Positions 8,561 through 17,130 of a stretch of 64,000 nt of DNA are shown piece by piece (within the stretch, counting starts at the first letter, position 1; each line of letters starts with the position of its first letter). Made by a program: the position numbers and the translations under genes. Origin of the DNA: Saccharospirillum salsuginis (GTDB taxonomy: Bacteria > Pseudomonadota > Gammaproteobacteria > Pseudomonadales > Natronospirillaceae); the NCBI RefSeq assembly GCF_014651855.1, contig NZ_BMXR01000009.1, positions 188,217 to 252,216 on the forward strand, given 5' to 3'. The notes below the pieces were generated by a model that saw only the letters and a list, made by a program, of their open reading frames with translations, did not search any database and was not told the origin of the DNA.

Positions 8561-9775
8561 TTAGGACTTCTTAAACGGTAGTATGTCCCCTGAGCTTGTG
8601 CCACCATAACTTGACGCCTTAGGCTTGAGCTTAAGGGAGACCACATTAGTATTTCCGTCGGGTTGGGAGTTCAGATAACCTTGGCGGAGATTACAAAGCA
8701 TCTCAATAATCTCTGGCGCTAGTCCGATTTGGTTTACCAAAGCATCACGATCAAAAACGCCACTGTCGACCAAGAGGTGTATTCCTCGCATCATGAGCTT
8801 TGGTTGCTCGAATGGATAGGCGTCGTCACCTGGTTCGATCTTAGTCCATTTCCGAGCCGAACGACCTTTCCACAGTCTTAATTCGAGTTGCTCATTCAAT
8901 AGTGAAAGGTCGCGGCACCTTACAATCATTGCGGCAACCGATACTTTCCAGCGAGATTTTAGAGATAGTAGATTGTCGAGGGTGGGCCATACTACTTCTT
9001 GTGGGAAGCTCTCAGAAGGCAGCAAGAATGCACTTGCAAAGCGGTGTGCTTGCTCTTCGAGAAGATCATAAAGTTCTTTTTTTGCGTATTGGTAAGGCGG
9101 AATTCTAGAGTGAAGTACGACGTGTCCTAGCTCGTGCGCCGCATCAAATCGGTTGCGAATTGCATTTGCTTTGTCCCCAGCGATCAGTGCATAAGGACGA
9201 TCATCAATGACTGATACATGAGAAACACCATCCATTTTTACATGGCCCAAGGTGGCTCGGGTGCAAATTATTCCGGCGTTCTCCATTACCTGAATGACAT
9301 CAGGAATAGGTGCAGCACCCAGTTTCCATCTAAGACGGCATTCCCGTGCCATATCTTCAATTTCCCCATCGCTGATTAACCGGCAGTCTTCAGCGTCAAG
9401 CATTGGGACATTAACCGGTGGCCAGTCCATTGCATCTTGTAGAAATATCGATATCTCTTGAAGCCATGTAAGATACAGTTCTGACTTCTCTCGTGCCTGC
9501 TTGTGTGCTGAAGCTTGTGAACGGAAAAAGTAAGGCCGTTGATGTTTATCCGTTTTATGAAGTACCGGCTTCAGAAACCATTGACGAGAGACGCCAAATA
9601 TCTGGCATAGGCGACCGAATGACTCAGCTTCCGGAAGCTGAGAGCCCTTTTCCCAAGCCGACAGCGTACTGGAAGAGCGGCCAATTTGCTCTCCCAGCTC
9701 GGCGAGGGTCAGGTTGTGGGCCGCACGCAGCTGTTTTAAGCGCAGACCTTGGAAGCCTTCAACGCCGGTTCTCAT
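8561..9775 (-). CDS. XRE-family regulator fused to ImmA/IrrE metallopeptidase
   Basis: 404 aa from the ATG at 9775, which has AGAGGT upstream; the frame stays open further but without a start signal. Residues about 5-65 are an XRE helix-turn-helix (LRLKQLRAAHNLTLAELGEQIGRS). An ImmA/IrrE peptidase follows, with the zinc motif HELGH at residues 214-218. Such proteins are DNA-binding repressors that can cleave or inactivate partners, and act as antitoxins or stress regulators. It starts one base after the stop of the unknown gene at 9777-10460, so the two form an operon. It may repress that operon and control the partner. Confidence 0.88.
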   Translation of the reverse strand: MRTGVEGFQGLRLKQLRAAHNLTLAELGEQIGRSSSTLSAWEKGSQLPEAESFGRLCQIFGVSRQWFLKPVLHKTDKHQRPYFFRSQASAHKQAREKSELYLTWLQEISIFLQDAMDWPPVNVPMLDAEDCRLISDGEIEDMARECRLRWKLGAAPIPDVIQVMENAGIICTRATLGHVKMDGVSHVSVIDDRPYALIAGDKANAIRNRFDAAHELGHVVLHSRIPPYQYAKKELYDLLEEQAHRFASAFLLPSESFPQEVVWPTLDNLLSLKSRWKVSVAAMIVRCRDLSLLNEQLELRLWKGRSARKWTKIEPGDDAYPFEQPKLMMRGIHLLVDSGVFDRDALVNQIGLAPEIIEMLCNLRQGYLNSQPDGNTNVVSLKLKPKASSYGGTSSGDILPFKKS

Positions 9776-9776
9776 G

Positions 9777-10460
9777 TTACCTCTTGTCACCTTTGTTTTG
9801 ATTCTGAGTTTCAGCGTCGCGCATCCTATCACGCAGTTTCGGGTAGGCAATATCTACAACCCCATCCTCATCTTGACCATAGTATTGCCAGAGCTCGCTG
9901 ACATCCTTCCATAGATGATAGTTAGATGCGTGATCGCTATAAGGGACTGCAACAATGTAGCTCAGGGGTTTGCTATGGTCACTTTCAGCCCATTTGCTTG
10001 TGTACGGTAGCAGCAAGGCATGCATTGAATCTTCACTGGGGCCAAAAGGCGGAGTATATGGCTCAAAGAGATCTGGATGTTGTTGTCGTAGTCTTTCGTT
10101 TTCCAGGCGAAGATCCCGGCGAAACCTGGCGTCCCGAACTGGCGGTTTTCTACCTATGGTTACAACACTGGTCGTGATCTGGATGGAGCCGGCGCGGACT
10201 AAAGCAAAATGACCGCCGGCCGGGCGAGTGGTGCGGTTGATTACCTTAAAGCTCTCACTTTCTGGTAAATCTAGAAGGGCTTCTTGGACCATGAAATGGT
10301 GAGATTGAGGTCCGGGTCCGACAAGCGGCACATTCCGGTATGTCTCTTTAAGGTGTCGGTCGCTCTTGTTGAATGCTACCTCAATACTCTCCAGCATGCT
10401 GTGCAAGTTGTGTCGAGGCAATTCTTGGCAGATGAAACGGCAGATTTCTTCTTGGTTCAT
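9777..10460 (-). CDS. Unknown protein paired with XRE-ImmA protein (toxin candidate)
   Basis: 227 aa from the ATG at 10460, chosen because GAAGG lies 7 bases upstream; ATGs at 10466 and 10478 are in frame. It has no signal peptide or membrane segment. A central beta-rich region (GGHFALVRAGSIQITTSVVTIG) is followed by a charged helix and a C-terminal part with YIVAVPYSDHASNYHLWKD. I do not recognise the family. The gene order, unknown protein first and XRE-ImmA protein directly behind, resembles ImmA-controlled toxin-antitoxin pairs such as the one named RosmerTA. That comparison is from memory and untested. Confidence 0.75.
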   Translation of the reverse strand: MNQEEICRFICQELPRHNLHSMLESIEVAFNKSDRHLKETYRNVPLVGPGPQSHHFMVQEALLDLPESESFKVINRTTRPAGGHFALVRAGSIQITTSVVTIGRKPPVRDARFRRDLRLENERLRQQHPDLFEPYTPPFGPSEDSMHALLLPYTSKWAESDHSKPLSYIVAVPYSDHASNYHLWKDVSELWQYYGQDEDGVVDIAYPKLRDRMRDAETQNQNKGDKR

Positions 10461-10764
10461 GGGCATACCTTCGAGCATTTTCGGTAATGCGGATTGTATG
10501 CTTAGTTTTTCCTGTTTTCCATACCTTCAACAGTAGCTAAAGGTGAGATCTGGGAATGTTGACCTTCTTCGCTACGTCTAGGGTCAATCGCCGGGAGAGT
10601 GATTCGAAGGTGAGGCACGGGCGGTCGAGCGCTTTAATTTTCTTGCTTGCCAGAGGTGTAGTTTGCGCCCGGTGTTTTGTTCGAAAGAAGCTCCTTGAAG
10701 GCATCGTAGGAGGCACGGTTAAGGCAGCGATAACTACTGTATTTTGACTTGGATCGAACGGGCA
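10461..10764. other. Intergenic stretch, nothing recognised
   Basis: About 300 bases between the unknown gene and the tRNA terminator. Short ORFs exist on both strands (63 and 76 codons), but neither has a ribosome site or a recognisable sequence. It should contain the promoter of the minus-strand pair, but I cannot place one with confidence. Confidence 0.4.
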
Positions 10765-10788
10765 CAAAAAAGCCGCTCGTAAGCGGCT
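10765..10788 (-). terminator. Terminator of the tRNA-Val gene
   Basis: Stem AGCCGCT/AGCGGCT with a four-base loop, followed on the minus strand by six T. It lies 17 bases downstream of the tRNA 3' end. Confidence 0.85.
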
Positions 10789-10804
10789 GATTTGTAAGGA
10801 ATTT

Positions 10805-10881
<77 letters not shown>

Positions 10882-10895
10882 GAAGAACGAGGCGT

Positions 10896-10923
10896 ATGAT
10901 ACCCGGAAATTTTGGTCGTGCAA
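10896..10923 (-). promoter_or_regulatory. Sigma-70 promoter of tRNA-Val
   Basis: Minus-strand TTGCAC (-35) and TATCAT (-10) separated by 16 bases. The -10 ends 15 bases before the mature tRNA. Confidence 0.7.
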
Positions 10924-11128
10924 CCCCTTTTTGAAAAAAATTTAACGGATTCAAACAGTTACCGCACCCGTTGATCGTTATTTGTCCATTTCTTGTCTGC
11001 TTTGAATGTCTGTATTAGGCGCAGCAGCAACAGCTGGCCGAGCGGTTGCAGGCGTTGTCCCGGCAACGCTTGCTTATCGTGGCGTCTCACCGCGTACCGT
11101 CGGGGCTCAACCCCGACCGTCGAATCCG

Positions 11129-11575
11129 TCAGTAAGCGCTTTTCATCAACGCCAATCCCGGTCGGATGACCCGCCGCCAGGCGGCTTCCATCCGGGCGTC
11201 GAAGTAGGGATCGTGTTCGCTGAGTGTCTCGATCAACGCATTCACCCACAGGTCGTACCATTCCGGCGGCACATTGTGACCCGTTCGGCTGTGGCTGTGC
11301 CCAAGAGCTTGCAGCCGGTTGTCCGGCATCCCTCGGGCGTAGAGAATCAATTGTAGAATGCCGTCGCGCAACAAGTAGCGCTGGCGTTTGATGTCGGTGT
11401 GGCTGAATTTGGCGCGAATGGCCTTGGAACTGCCCATGAAGCGGTCATAGAAGTCGGAAAAGAATCCGTCCTGGTTGCAGCACCGTCCGAAGCTTTCGAA
11501 GACGATGTCGTCATCCGTGGCGCTGTGCCGTTCTATGGCTGGCTCAGGCGCGATGTCGCGTTCCAGTATCGACAT
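11129..11575 (-). CDS. Single-domain bacterial globin
   Basis: 148 aa from the ATG at 11575 with GGGAGG upstream. The globin fold spans about residues 25-145. The CD region has FSDFYDRFMGSS, and the F helix carries LGHSHSRTGHNVPPEWYDLW, where a histidine should bind haem; by comparison with related globins I favour the one before SRTG. The end WRRVIRPGLALMKSAY is typical of this small family. Expected roles are binding oxygen or nitric oxide, or sensing, in the cytoplasm. No reductase domain is attached. It stands alone. The roughly 200 bases between its stop and the tRNA promoter hold only a GC hairpin (11099-11117). Confidence 0.8.
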   Translation of the reverse strand: MSILERDIAPEPAIERHSATDDDIVFESFGRCCNQDGFFSDFYDRFMGSSKAIRAKFSHTDIKRQRYLLRDGILQLILYARGMPDNRLQALGHSHSRTGHNVPPEWYDLWVNALIETLSEHDPYFDARMEAAWRRVIRPGLALMKSAY

Positions 11576-11763
11576 GGTTTGCCCTCCCTTTGACGAGTCG
11601 GACTCCGCCGACCCGGTTCGACCGTACTCACATTGTCCCCTTGTGGGCACTGCGTTCCCTGATCCCGGTCAAGATCCGGTCTTTGAGCGAGAACAGGGCG
11701 CCGCCCCGGGGCCTAACGGCCTGTTTCAGGAGCGTAGTCGATAATCGCGAAAATGACAGGGGT

Positions 11764-12534
11764 TTATTGAATGGGCGTTGCCCGAACCGACACCGACTCC
11801 ATCGGACCGCCGATGAGCTGAGCGATCAGTAGGGTCAGCAGTGTCGAGGCCAGGGTGCCGATCAGCACATACTCGGCGAAAGCCCGTTCCTCCAGTTGCC
11901 GGAAACGGGCGAATCCCTTGGCCGCCATGATTACGGCGATCACGGCGATGCTCTGGCTGGCGACCATGACGCTGTACATCAACCAACGCTCCAGAATACC
12001 GATGATGCGGCCGGCGTTGTATTCCTGCCGATCGAGATCCGCCTCCGATGCGGGGTCGTTCGACAGCAGCCGGGGTTCGAGATGAAACCGATGAAAGAGA
12101 ATGCGAATCAGCAGGTTCACTTCGTTCGCTACCAGCCAGAACCCGAACAGCGCCCAGGCCGCCGGGCGCAGTGTCTGGACCTGAAGCCCCCAGTTCCAGA
12201 GCCTGTCGAGCAGCATTGAATGGGCGGACGCCAGCCAGCCGGCCATGTCCAGCCGGTCTGAGAGCGCGAGGCCGGCCAGCAGGAGGACGCCCAGACCGAC
12301 CAGTCGACTTTCGTTCAGGGCGTTCGCCGGCAGCCAGCGTTCCGGCGCGATCAGAGTCAGCAAGGTCAGCAGGATCATCAACAGGGTCCACAGGCCAAAC
12401 CCGAATACAGCCAACGCCAGGCCCGCCTGAACGATGGCCAGGGTGTAGAAGGTGCGATTGGGTAGCGGTTGGTCGTGAAAGACAAAACACAGGCGGCTGA
12501 TCAGAAGCCCGTTCAGAAAGATCAGAACGTCCAT
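11764..12534 (-). CDS. Membrane protein partnered with SatD, DUF3307-like C-terminus
   Basis: 256 aa from the ATG at 12534, 11 bases behind the satD-like gene, so the two form an operon. About six hydrophobic segments. The C-terminal half reads AGRIIGILERWLMY, AVIMAAKGFARF and AEYVLIGTLAS, the same pattern as the C-terminus of DUF3307 proteins that usually accompany SatD. The N-terminal half lacks the usual DUF3307 text as far as I can see. Function unknown; genes of this type are coupled to SatD, whose own role is also unclear. Confidence 0.72.
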   Translation of the reverse strand: MDVLIFLNGLLISRLCFVFHDQPLPNRTFYTLAIVQAGLALAVFGFGLWTLLMILLTLLTLIAPERWLPANALNESRLVGLGVLLLAGLALSDRLDMAGWLASAHSMLLDRLWNWGLQVQTLRPAAWALFGFWLVANEVNLLIRILFHRFHLEPRLLSNDPASEADLDRQEYNAGRIIGILERWLMYSVMVASQSIAVIAVIMAAKGFARFRQLEERAFAEYVLIGTLASTLLTLLIAQLIGGPMESVSVRATPIQ

Positions 12535-12545
12535 GACAAGAGTCC

Positions 12546-13178
12546 TTAGTCGCGGTCGGCAAGTTGGCGGTTCAATCGTTCGGTCAGCGCCGATAGTACC
12601 TCGATCACCGCATCCAGCCCACCGCTGTGAATGTTCTTGTAGACCGCCTGTTCGCTGATGTCGATGCGTTCCGCGATCGCCTGCACACTGCATTCGCTCA
12701 TCAGGCCGTGGAGAATCGCAAAACGGTTGGCGTGCCATTTGTCCATGCGCTGACTGATCAGCCGCAGGCTGCCGTTGGCCAGAGTGGCATCCTCGGTGGG
12801 CAGCCCTTCGATGCGCATCAGGTCGCCGCTCGATTTCAGGTGTCCGATGCCGTCCCGCGCGGCGTAGAAGGCTGGCCCGTCCATGCCCAGGGCCTGGTCG
12901 GGGTTCAGGTCGGTGGTGATGGCACCCAGCCCGAGCGAGAAGCGAATGCGTGTGGGATGCAGGACGCCCAACAACCCCACCAGATCGGCAAAGACCCGAT
13001 CGGCCCGGCCGAAGACAGCCTGGAATTCATCGCCCAGGGTCAGGGTGTAGGGGGACGTCAGCCCGGGTTTGCGTTCGTTCAGAGCGGCCAGTTCGGTCTT
13101 CAACCGATGTTGCAGAGCCTGCCGGTCCCGGGTTCGGCGCGAGGCGACCAGATCCGCGATCAGGACGAGATATGGCAT
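12546..13178 (-). CDS. SatD family protein with C-terminal HTH
   Basis: 210 aa from the ATG at 13178 with AAGGT upstream. The N-terminal part has the SatD look (LVLIADLVASRRTRDRQALQ, LTLGDEFQAVF, RFSLGLGAI), reminiscent of nucleotide-cyclase-like folds. Residues about 157-187 (SVQAIAERIDISEQAVYKNI) form a likely helix-turn-helix, so it may regulate transcription. It leads an operon with a membrane protein. Its own promoter is covered by three phased palindromes (listed separately), which makes autoregulation the simplest guess. The physiological signal is unknown. Confidence 0.8.
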   Translation of the reverse strand: MPYLVLIADLVASRRTRDRQALQHRLKTELAALNERKPGLTSPYTLTLGDEFQAVFGRADRVFADLVGLLGVLHPTRIRFSLGLGAITTDLNPDQALGMDGPAFYAARDGIGHLKSSGDLMRIEGLPTEDATLANGSLRLISQRMDKWHANRFAILHGLMSECSVQAIAERIDISEQAVYKNIHSGGLDAVIEVLSALTERLNRQLADRD

Positions 13179-13208
13179 GGGGTCAACCTTTCGGGTTTTG
13201 ATCGGTAA

Positions 13209-13237
13209 TATTTAACCAAAAAGGTTGTTTTTGTCAA
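13209..13237 (-). promoter_or_regulatory. Near-consensus sigma-70 promoter of the satD operon
   Basis: Minus-strand TTGACA (13232-13237), 17-base spacer, TAAATA (13209-13214). It starts about 30 bases before the start codon, which leaves a short leader. Such a strong promoter implies repression by default. Confidence 0.78.
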
Positions 13238-13284
13238 GTATAAACCAAAATGGTTGTTACTTGATTGACTAAATCAAATTGGTT
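13214..13284. promoter_or_regulatory. Three phased palindromic operators, 29-bp period
   Basis: Imperfect palindromes AACCAAAAAGGTT (13214-13226), AACCAAAATGGTT (13243-13255) and AATCAAATTGGTT (13272-13284) recur at exactly 29 bp. The first fills the -35/-10 spacer of the satD promoter, the second begins 6 bp upstream of the -35, and the third lies one period further. This geometry suits cooperative repressor binding. The SatD HTH is the obvious candidate ligand; an unlinked regulator is equally possible. Confidence 0.75.
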
Positions 13285-13424
13285 TAGTCGGGTTGGACGT
13301 ATAGCCTCGCTGGCGACCTTTCATGAGGGGTAAGGAGGCTTCAGTACCTGGCTGCGAACAAAATGGTCCGGACGAGAGCTTGGGAAGGACTAAGCCGGTA
13401 GAAGCAGTGCGCAGACCATGGAAA

Positions 13425-14189
13425 TCAGGACAAGAGGGCGGTCATGCCATCCATACTGAGCTTCACTCCGCTCACCAGCAAAAGGCTGTAACACAGGGCG
13501 TAAAACCAACCTTCGCTGATGCGTCGGTGCATGAAAATACCCATCCAGATGCCCAGCGGTGCCAATACCATCAAACCCAGGGAGGTTGTCAGATTGCGGG
13601 TATCGAACAACCCCAGCCAGGCATAGGGGATCAGTTTGACGTAATTGACCACGGTGAAGAAGATGACGGTGGTGCCGACGAATACGCTCTTGTGCAGTTT
13701 CTGGGGCAGCAGGTACATGTCCAGCGGTGGCCCGCCGGCGTGGACGCTGAAGCTGGTGAATCCGGATACGGCACCGAAAATCCGGCCCAGCCAGGCACGG
13801 GCCGGTTTCGCCGGTTGAACACGGCCATGCAGTCGTTTGATCAACCAATTCAGTGTAAATACGACCGCGATGAGGCCGACCATCAACTTGATGTGGGCTT
13901 CCTCGAGATAACGAAAACTGAGAGTACCGATCAGAATGCCGAGCAAAGCCGCCGGCAACAGTGTTTTCAGGTTGTTCCAGTCGTACAGGCCGCGAAACCC
14001 CCACAAAGCGAACAGATCCATCACACAGAGTATCGGCAACAAAAGGGCGGCGGCCTGGGTGGGTGGCATGACCAGCGACATCAGAGGCACAGCGACGACC
14101 CCCAATCCACCGCCCATGCCGCCCTTGGCGATACCCATGATCAATACAGCCGGTATCACGGCCAGGTAAAACAACGGATCGGTTGGCAT
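13425..14189 (-). CDS. TauE/SafE family membrane permease
   Basis: 254 aa with about eight hydrophobic segments. It has the two-fold repeated pattern of TauE/SafE (GGMGGGLGVVAVPLM near residue 25 and GAVSGFTSFSVHAGGPPL near 140). Family members move sulfite, sulfoacetate or other organosulfur anions out of the cell. No sulfur gene is adjacent, so the substrate is open. The gene is monocistronic, between the satD promoter region and iolB. Confidence 0.85.
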   Translation of the reverse strand: MPTDPLFYLAVIPAVLIMGIAKGGMGGGLGVVAVPLMSLVMPPTQAAALLLPILCVMDLFALWGFRGLYDWNNLKTLLPAALLGILIGTLSFRYLEEAHIKLMVGLIAVVFTLNWLIKRLHGRVQPAKPARAWLGRIFGAVSGFTSFSVHAGGPPLDMYLLPQKLHKSVFVGTTVIFFTVVNYVKLIPYAWLGLFDTRNLTTSLGLMVLAPLGIWMGIFMHRRISEGWFYALCYSLLLVSGVKLSMDGMTALLS

Positions 14190-14315
14190 ATGTCCTCATG
14201 GTGTCGGAGTGTGGGGCGCTAACAGTGATTCGAATTCCGAAGCGTGTGACAGCTTGGGATAATAGAGGAACATCGGGGGGCGGTCGCTACCGCCCCGTCG
14301 AATCAGAGGTTCCGT

Positions 14316-15119
14316 TCAGGATTCGAGCATCCACTCGTGCGCCGGATCATTCTGGAAAATCCAGGTTCGTTCCGGGCCGGCCATGGTGTTCAGGTAATAG
14401 AGATCGTAGCCATGGGGTGCGCCGACCGGGTGATAGCCTTTCGGTACCATCACCACGTCCTTGTCTTCCACCGTCATGGTTTCGTCCAGGCTGCGGTCGT
14501 CGGTGTAGACCCTCTGGAAGGCGAAGCCCTGGGACGGATTCAGACGGTGATAATAGGTCTCCTCCAATTGAGTTTCCCTGGGTTTGGCATCGGTGTCGTG
14601 TTTGTGCGGCGGATAGCTGGACCAGTGACCGTTGGGCGTGATGACTTCTACCACGAGCAGGCGCTCCGCCGGTATGTCGTTGAACAGGATGTTGCAGACC
14701 CGACGTTCGTTGGTGCCGGTGCCCCGGGTAACATACTCCAGCTCCTCCGGTCGGATCAGGCGCGGCGGGTATTGACCCTTGGCCGGTGCCCGACACACCG
14801 CCAGTTCCAGGTCGGTCGTCGCGCTAATTTCAAAATCCCGTCCGGGCGGGAGATAGACGGCGAAGGGCGGGGTCTGGTCGAACAGTGAGTCGCGTCGGCC
14901 GATATCCGGCCAGTGGTGTTCCTCGCTCGTCACATCGGCGCGGCCACTGAGCAATACCAGACAGACTTCCGTGCCTTCGGTGTTCCGGGTCAACCGCTGA
15001 CCGGGTTTCAGTTCATAGACTTCGAACCCGACATACCGCCATTGGGCCGACTCGGGGGTGATCTGTTGAATCCGGCCCGACTCACTCGGTTGCCGGGCAC
15101 GGGATAATAAGGGTGACAT
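14316..15119 (-). CDS. iolB: 5-deoxy-glucuronate isomerase
   Basis: 267 aa, AGGAGG upstream of the ATG. Converts 5-deoxy-glucuronate to 5-dehydro-2-deoxy-gluconate in inositol breakdown. Two cupin halves are seen; the C-terminal half carries the metal ligands in YPPHKHDTD and LEETYYHR (about residues 170-190), with GYHPVGAPHGYDLYYLN later. It is the last gene of the minus-strand set iolR-iolG-iolB, 15 bases after iolG. Likely controlled by the RpiR-type regulator through the operator at 17048. Confidence 0.96.
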   Translation of the reverse strand: MSPLLSRARQPSESGRIQQITPESAQWRYVGFEVYELKPGQRLTRNTEGTEVCLVLLSGRADVTSEEHHWPDIGRRDSLFDQTPPFAVYLPPGRDFEISATTDLELAVCRAPAKGQYPPRLIRPEELEYVTRGTGTNERRVCNILFNDIPAERLLVVEVITPNGHWSSYPPHKHDTDAKPRETQLEETYYHRLNPSQGFAFQRVYTDDRSLDETMTVEDKDVVMVPKGYHPVGAPHGYDLYYLNTMAGPERTWIFQNDPAHEWMLES

Positions 15120-15134
15120 AAAAGCCTCCTAAAA

Positions 15135-16121
15135 TCAGAGCGTGACGGCGCGGCCGCTGCGGGCGGATTCGAGTGCCGCTTCGGCCAGGGCCAGGGCCAT
15201 CAAGCCGTCTTGTTGATTTGTCAGCGGCTGTCCCTGGCCGGTCAACACCTCGATGAAGTTCGTGAGCTCGAGCCGGTATGCCTCGGCGTAACGCTCCAGA
15301 AAGAAGTGCTGGGGCTTGGCTCCGCTTGCGCCCTGGTCATTGGTCAGTACCAAGTTGGATTCAAGCTGATTGTTGGCTTGCAGCATGCCCTTTGCGCCCA
15401 ACACTTCGATGCGCTGGTCATAGCCATAGACGGCGCGCCGGCTATTACTGATCTGGCACAGTTTGCCGCTGGCGGTCTTGAGCGTGACCAGTGCGGTGTC
15501 GACGTCGCCGGCTTGACCGATGGCCGGGTCGATCAGGCAGCTGGCGGTGGCGAACACCTCGACCGGCTCCTCCCCCAGTAACCAGCGCGCCATATCCAGG
15601 TCGTGGATCATCATGTCCCGGAACAGTCCGCCCGAGGATTGCACGTATTGCGCCGGTGGCGGCGAGGGGTCGCGACTGGTGATGGTGACCATCTCGACCG
15701 AACCGATCCGGTCGATGTCGATCTCGGATTTCAATTGGTTGAACTGAGGGTCATAGCGCCGGTTGAAGCCGACCAGGCAGGCGACGCCGCAACGCTCGAT
15801 CGTGGCCAGGCACTGGCGGGTACGGTCCAGATCCAAGTCGATCGGTTTCTCGCAGAAAATGGCTTTGCCGGCTTCGGCACTGCGTTCGATCAAATCCGCG
15901 TGGGTATCAGTGGAACTGGCGATGATCACCGCATGCACCTCCGGGTCGGCCAGTGCCTGTTCGACAGAGACCACCCGGGCGTCGTATTGGTCCGCCAGTT
16001 TGTGGGCGGACGCCTCGAAGACATCGACAACGTAGGTCAATCGCGCATCGGGATTCGCGGCCACATTGGCGGCGTGAATGGCACCGATACGGCCGGCGCC
16101 AAAGAGACAGAGGTTGATCAT
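15135..16121 (-). CDS. iolG: Inositol 2-dehydrogenase
   Basis: 328 aa, Gfo/Idh/MocA family. Oxidises myo-inositol to 2-keto-myo-inositol with NAD. The Rossmann motif GAGRIG is at residues 8-13, the EKP motif (CEKPIDLD) near 95, and the catalytic lysine/aspartate/histidine region is completed by DMMIHDLDMARW near 170. Standard length. It sits 22 bases after the regulator gene and 15 before iolB, so one transcript is likely. A second Gfo/Idh gene at 20331 may handle a different inositol isomer. Confidence 0.93.
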   Translation of the reverse strand: MINLCLFGAGRIGAIHAANVAANPDARLTYVVDVFEASAHKLADQYDARVVSVEQALADPEVHAVIIASSTDTHADLIERSAEAGKAIFCEKPIDLDLDRTRQCLATIERCGVACLVGFNRRYDPQFNQLKSEIDIDRIGSVEMVTITSRDPSPPPAQYVQSSGGLFRDMMIHDLDMARWLLGEEPVEVFATASCLIDPAIGQAGDVDTALVTLKTASGKLCQISNSRRAVYGYDQRIEVLGAKGMLQANNQLESNLVLTNDQGASGAKPQHFFLERYAEAYRLELTNFIEVLTGQGQPLTNQQDGLMALALAEAALESARSGRAVTL

Positions 16122-16143
16122 GGTTGTTCCTGTGTTTCAGGGG

Positions 16144-17010
16144 TCATGCCGGGTCGGCCGACATGGACCGGTTTTTGTCGAGTCGATACGCCAGGCCGAT
16201 GGCCAGTGACTGGGCCAGGCACAGCGTCGGTGTCAAAGAACGGAAGCCATGTACTTCCGAATCCGGCAGTGTGAAGACCACGCTGCCCAGGCTCGCCAGC
16301 GGGCTCAGCTTGCTGTCGGTGATGACAATGGCCGGCACGTCCCGTTCCAGGGCGATGCGCACACTGTCGTCGGTTTCCTGGGCGTACGGCCTGAAACTGA
16401 TGGCGAGGACCGCATCCTGCCGGCCAATGGTGCCGGCTTGTTCCTTGTACATCCCGCCCACGTTATCCAGCAGGTGTGCGCGCCGGTCGATATGGCGCAG
16501 CGCGTAGGCGAAATAGGTGGCGGGCACGAAGGAACGGCGGGTACCGACGATGTGCACCGATTCGGCCCTGGCCAGGATATCGATCGCCGCTTCCAGGTTT
16601 TCCGGGGGAATGTGCTCCTCCAGGCTTTGCAGCGCCAGAGAATCGGCCTGGATGAATTCGTTCAGCAATTGGTGCGGAGATTGTGAACCGGGATCGCCCA
16701 ACGATTCCCGGGCGATGCGGATTCGTTCCGTATAGCTGGGGGATTCCTGCAACAGTTTTTGCTGGAATAAACGCTGCATTTCACTGAAACCGCTGTATCC
16801 GAACGCATTGGCGAAACGCACCAGAGTGGACGGATGCACCTTGGCCTCTTGCGCTATGACCTGAACCGTCCCGAAGGCGATGTTGTTGGGATGGTCGACG
16901 ACATAGTGCGCCACCTGTCGCAGGCGTTTGCTGAGCGACTCGTACCGGGCCTCGATCTCGGCTTGCAGATCGGGCAGGTTGGTCGGTGGAGTGGGGGACT
17001 CGGTGGTCAT
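16144..17010 (-). CDS. iolR: RpiR/MurR family regulator, probable IolR
   Basis: 288 aa. Residues about 12-85 form the RpiR helix-turn-helix (VIAQEAKVHPSTLVRFANAFGYSGF). Residues about 130-265 are a SIS sugar-phosphate-binding domain (VHIVGTRRSFVPATYF, ITDSKLSPLA). It heads the iolRGB set and has a perfect GGAA-N6-TTCC palindrome 38 bases upstream, the motif reported for rhizobial IolR. Two more such sites lie in the divergent transporter promoter. By analogy it represses the locus until an inositol intermediate binds. Confidence 0.88.
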   Translation of the reverse strand: MTTESPTPPTNLPDLQAEIEARYESLSKRLRQVAHYVVDHPNNIAFGTVQVIAQEAKVHPSTLVRFANAFGYSGFSEMQRLFQQKLLQESPSYTERIRIARESLGDPGSQSPHQLLNEFIQADSLALQSLEEHIPPENLEAAIDILARAESVHIVGTRRSFVPATYFAYALRHIDRRAHLLDNVGGMYKEQAGTIGRQDAVLAISFRPYAQETDDSVRIALERDVPAIVITDSKLSPLASLGSVVFTLPDSEVHGFRSLTPTLCLAQSLAIGLAYRLDKNRSMSADPA

Positions 17011-17047
17011 GCATCGTGCCTTTGGTTGCTTCGTCGCGTTCTAAAAT

Positions 17048-17061
17048 GGAATGAATTTTCC
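17048..17061. promoter_or_regulatory. IolR operator upstream of iolRGB
   Basis: GGAA-TGAATT-TTCC, a perfect match to GGAA-N6-TTCC, 38 bases before the iolR start codon. Suggests autoregulation. Confidence 0.75.
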
Positions 17062-17130
17062 AAAAATGCAACGGGGGATGCCGGTTCCGGAAGCGGCGCG
17101 CTTGCGGAACCGGACTTGGTCGGCCGTGAA

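Noticed and set aside
10537..10767. Possible small gene or integrase remnant beside tRNA-Val
   Set aside because: Neither strand gives a recognisable integrase motif or ribosome site, and I found no second copy of the tRNA 3' end to mark an att site.
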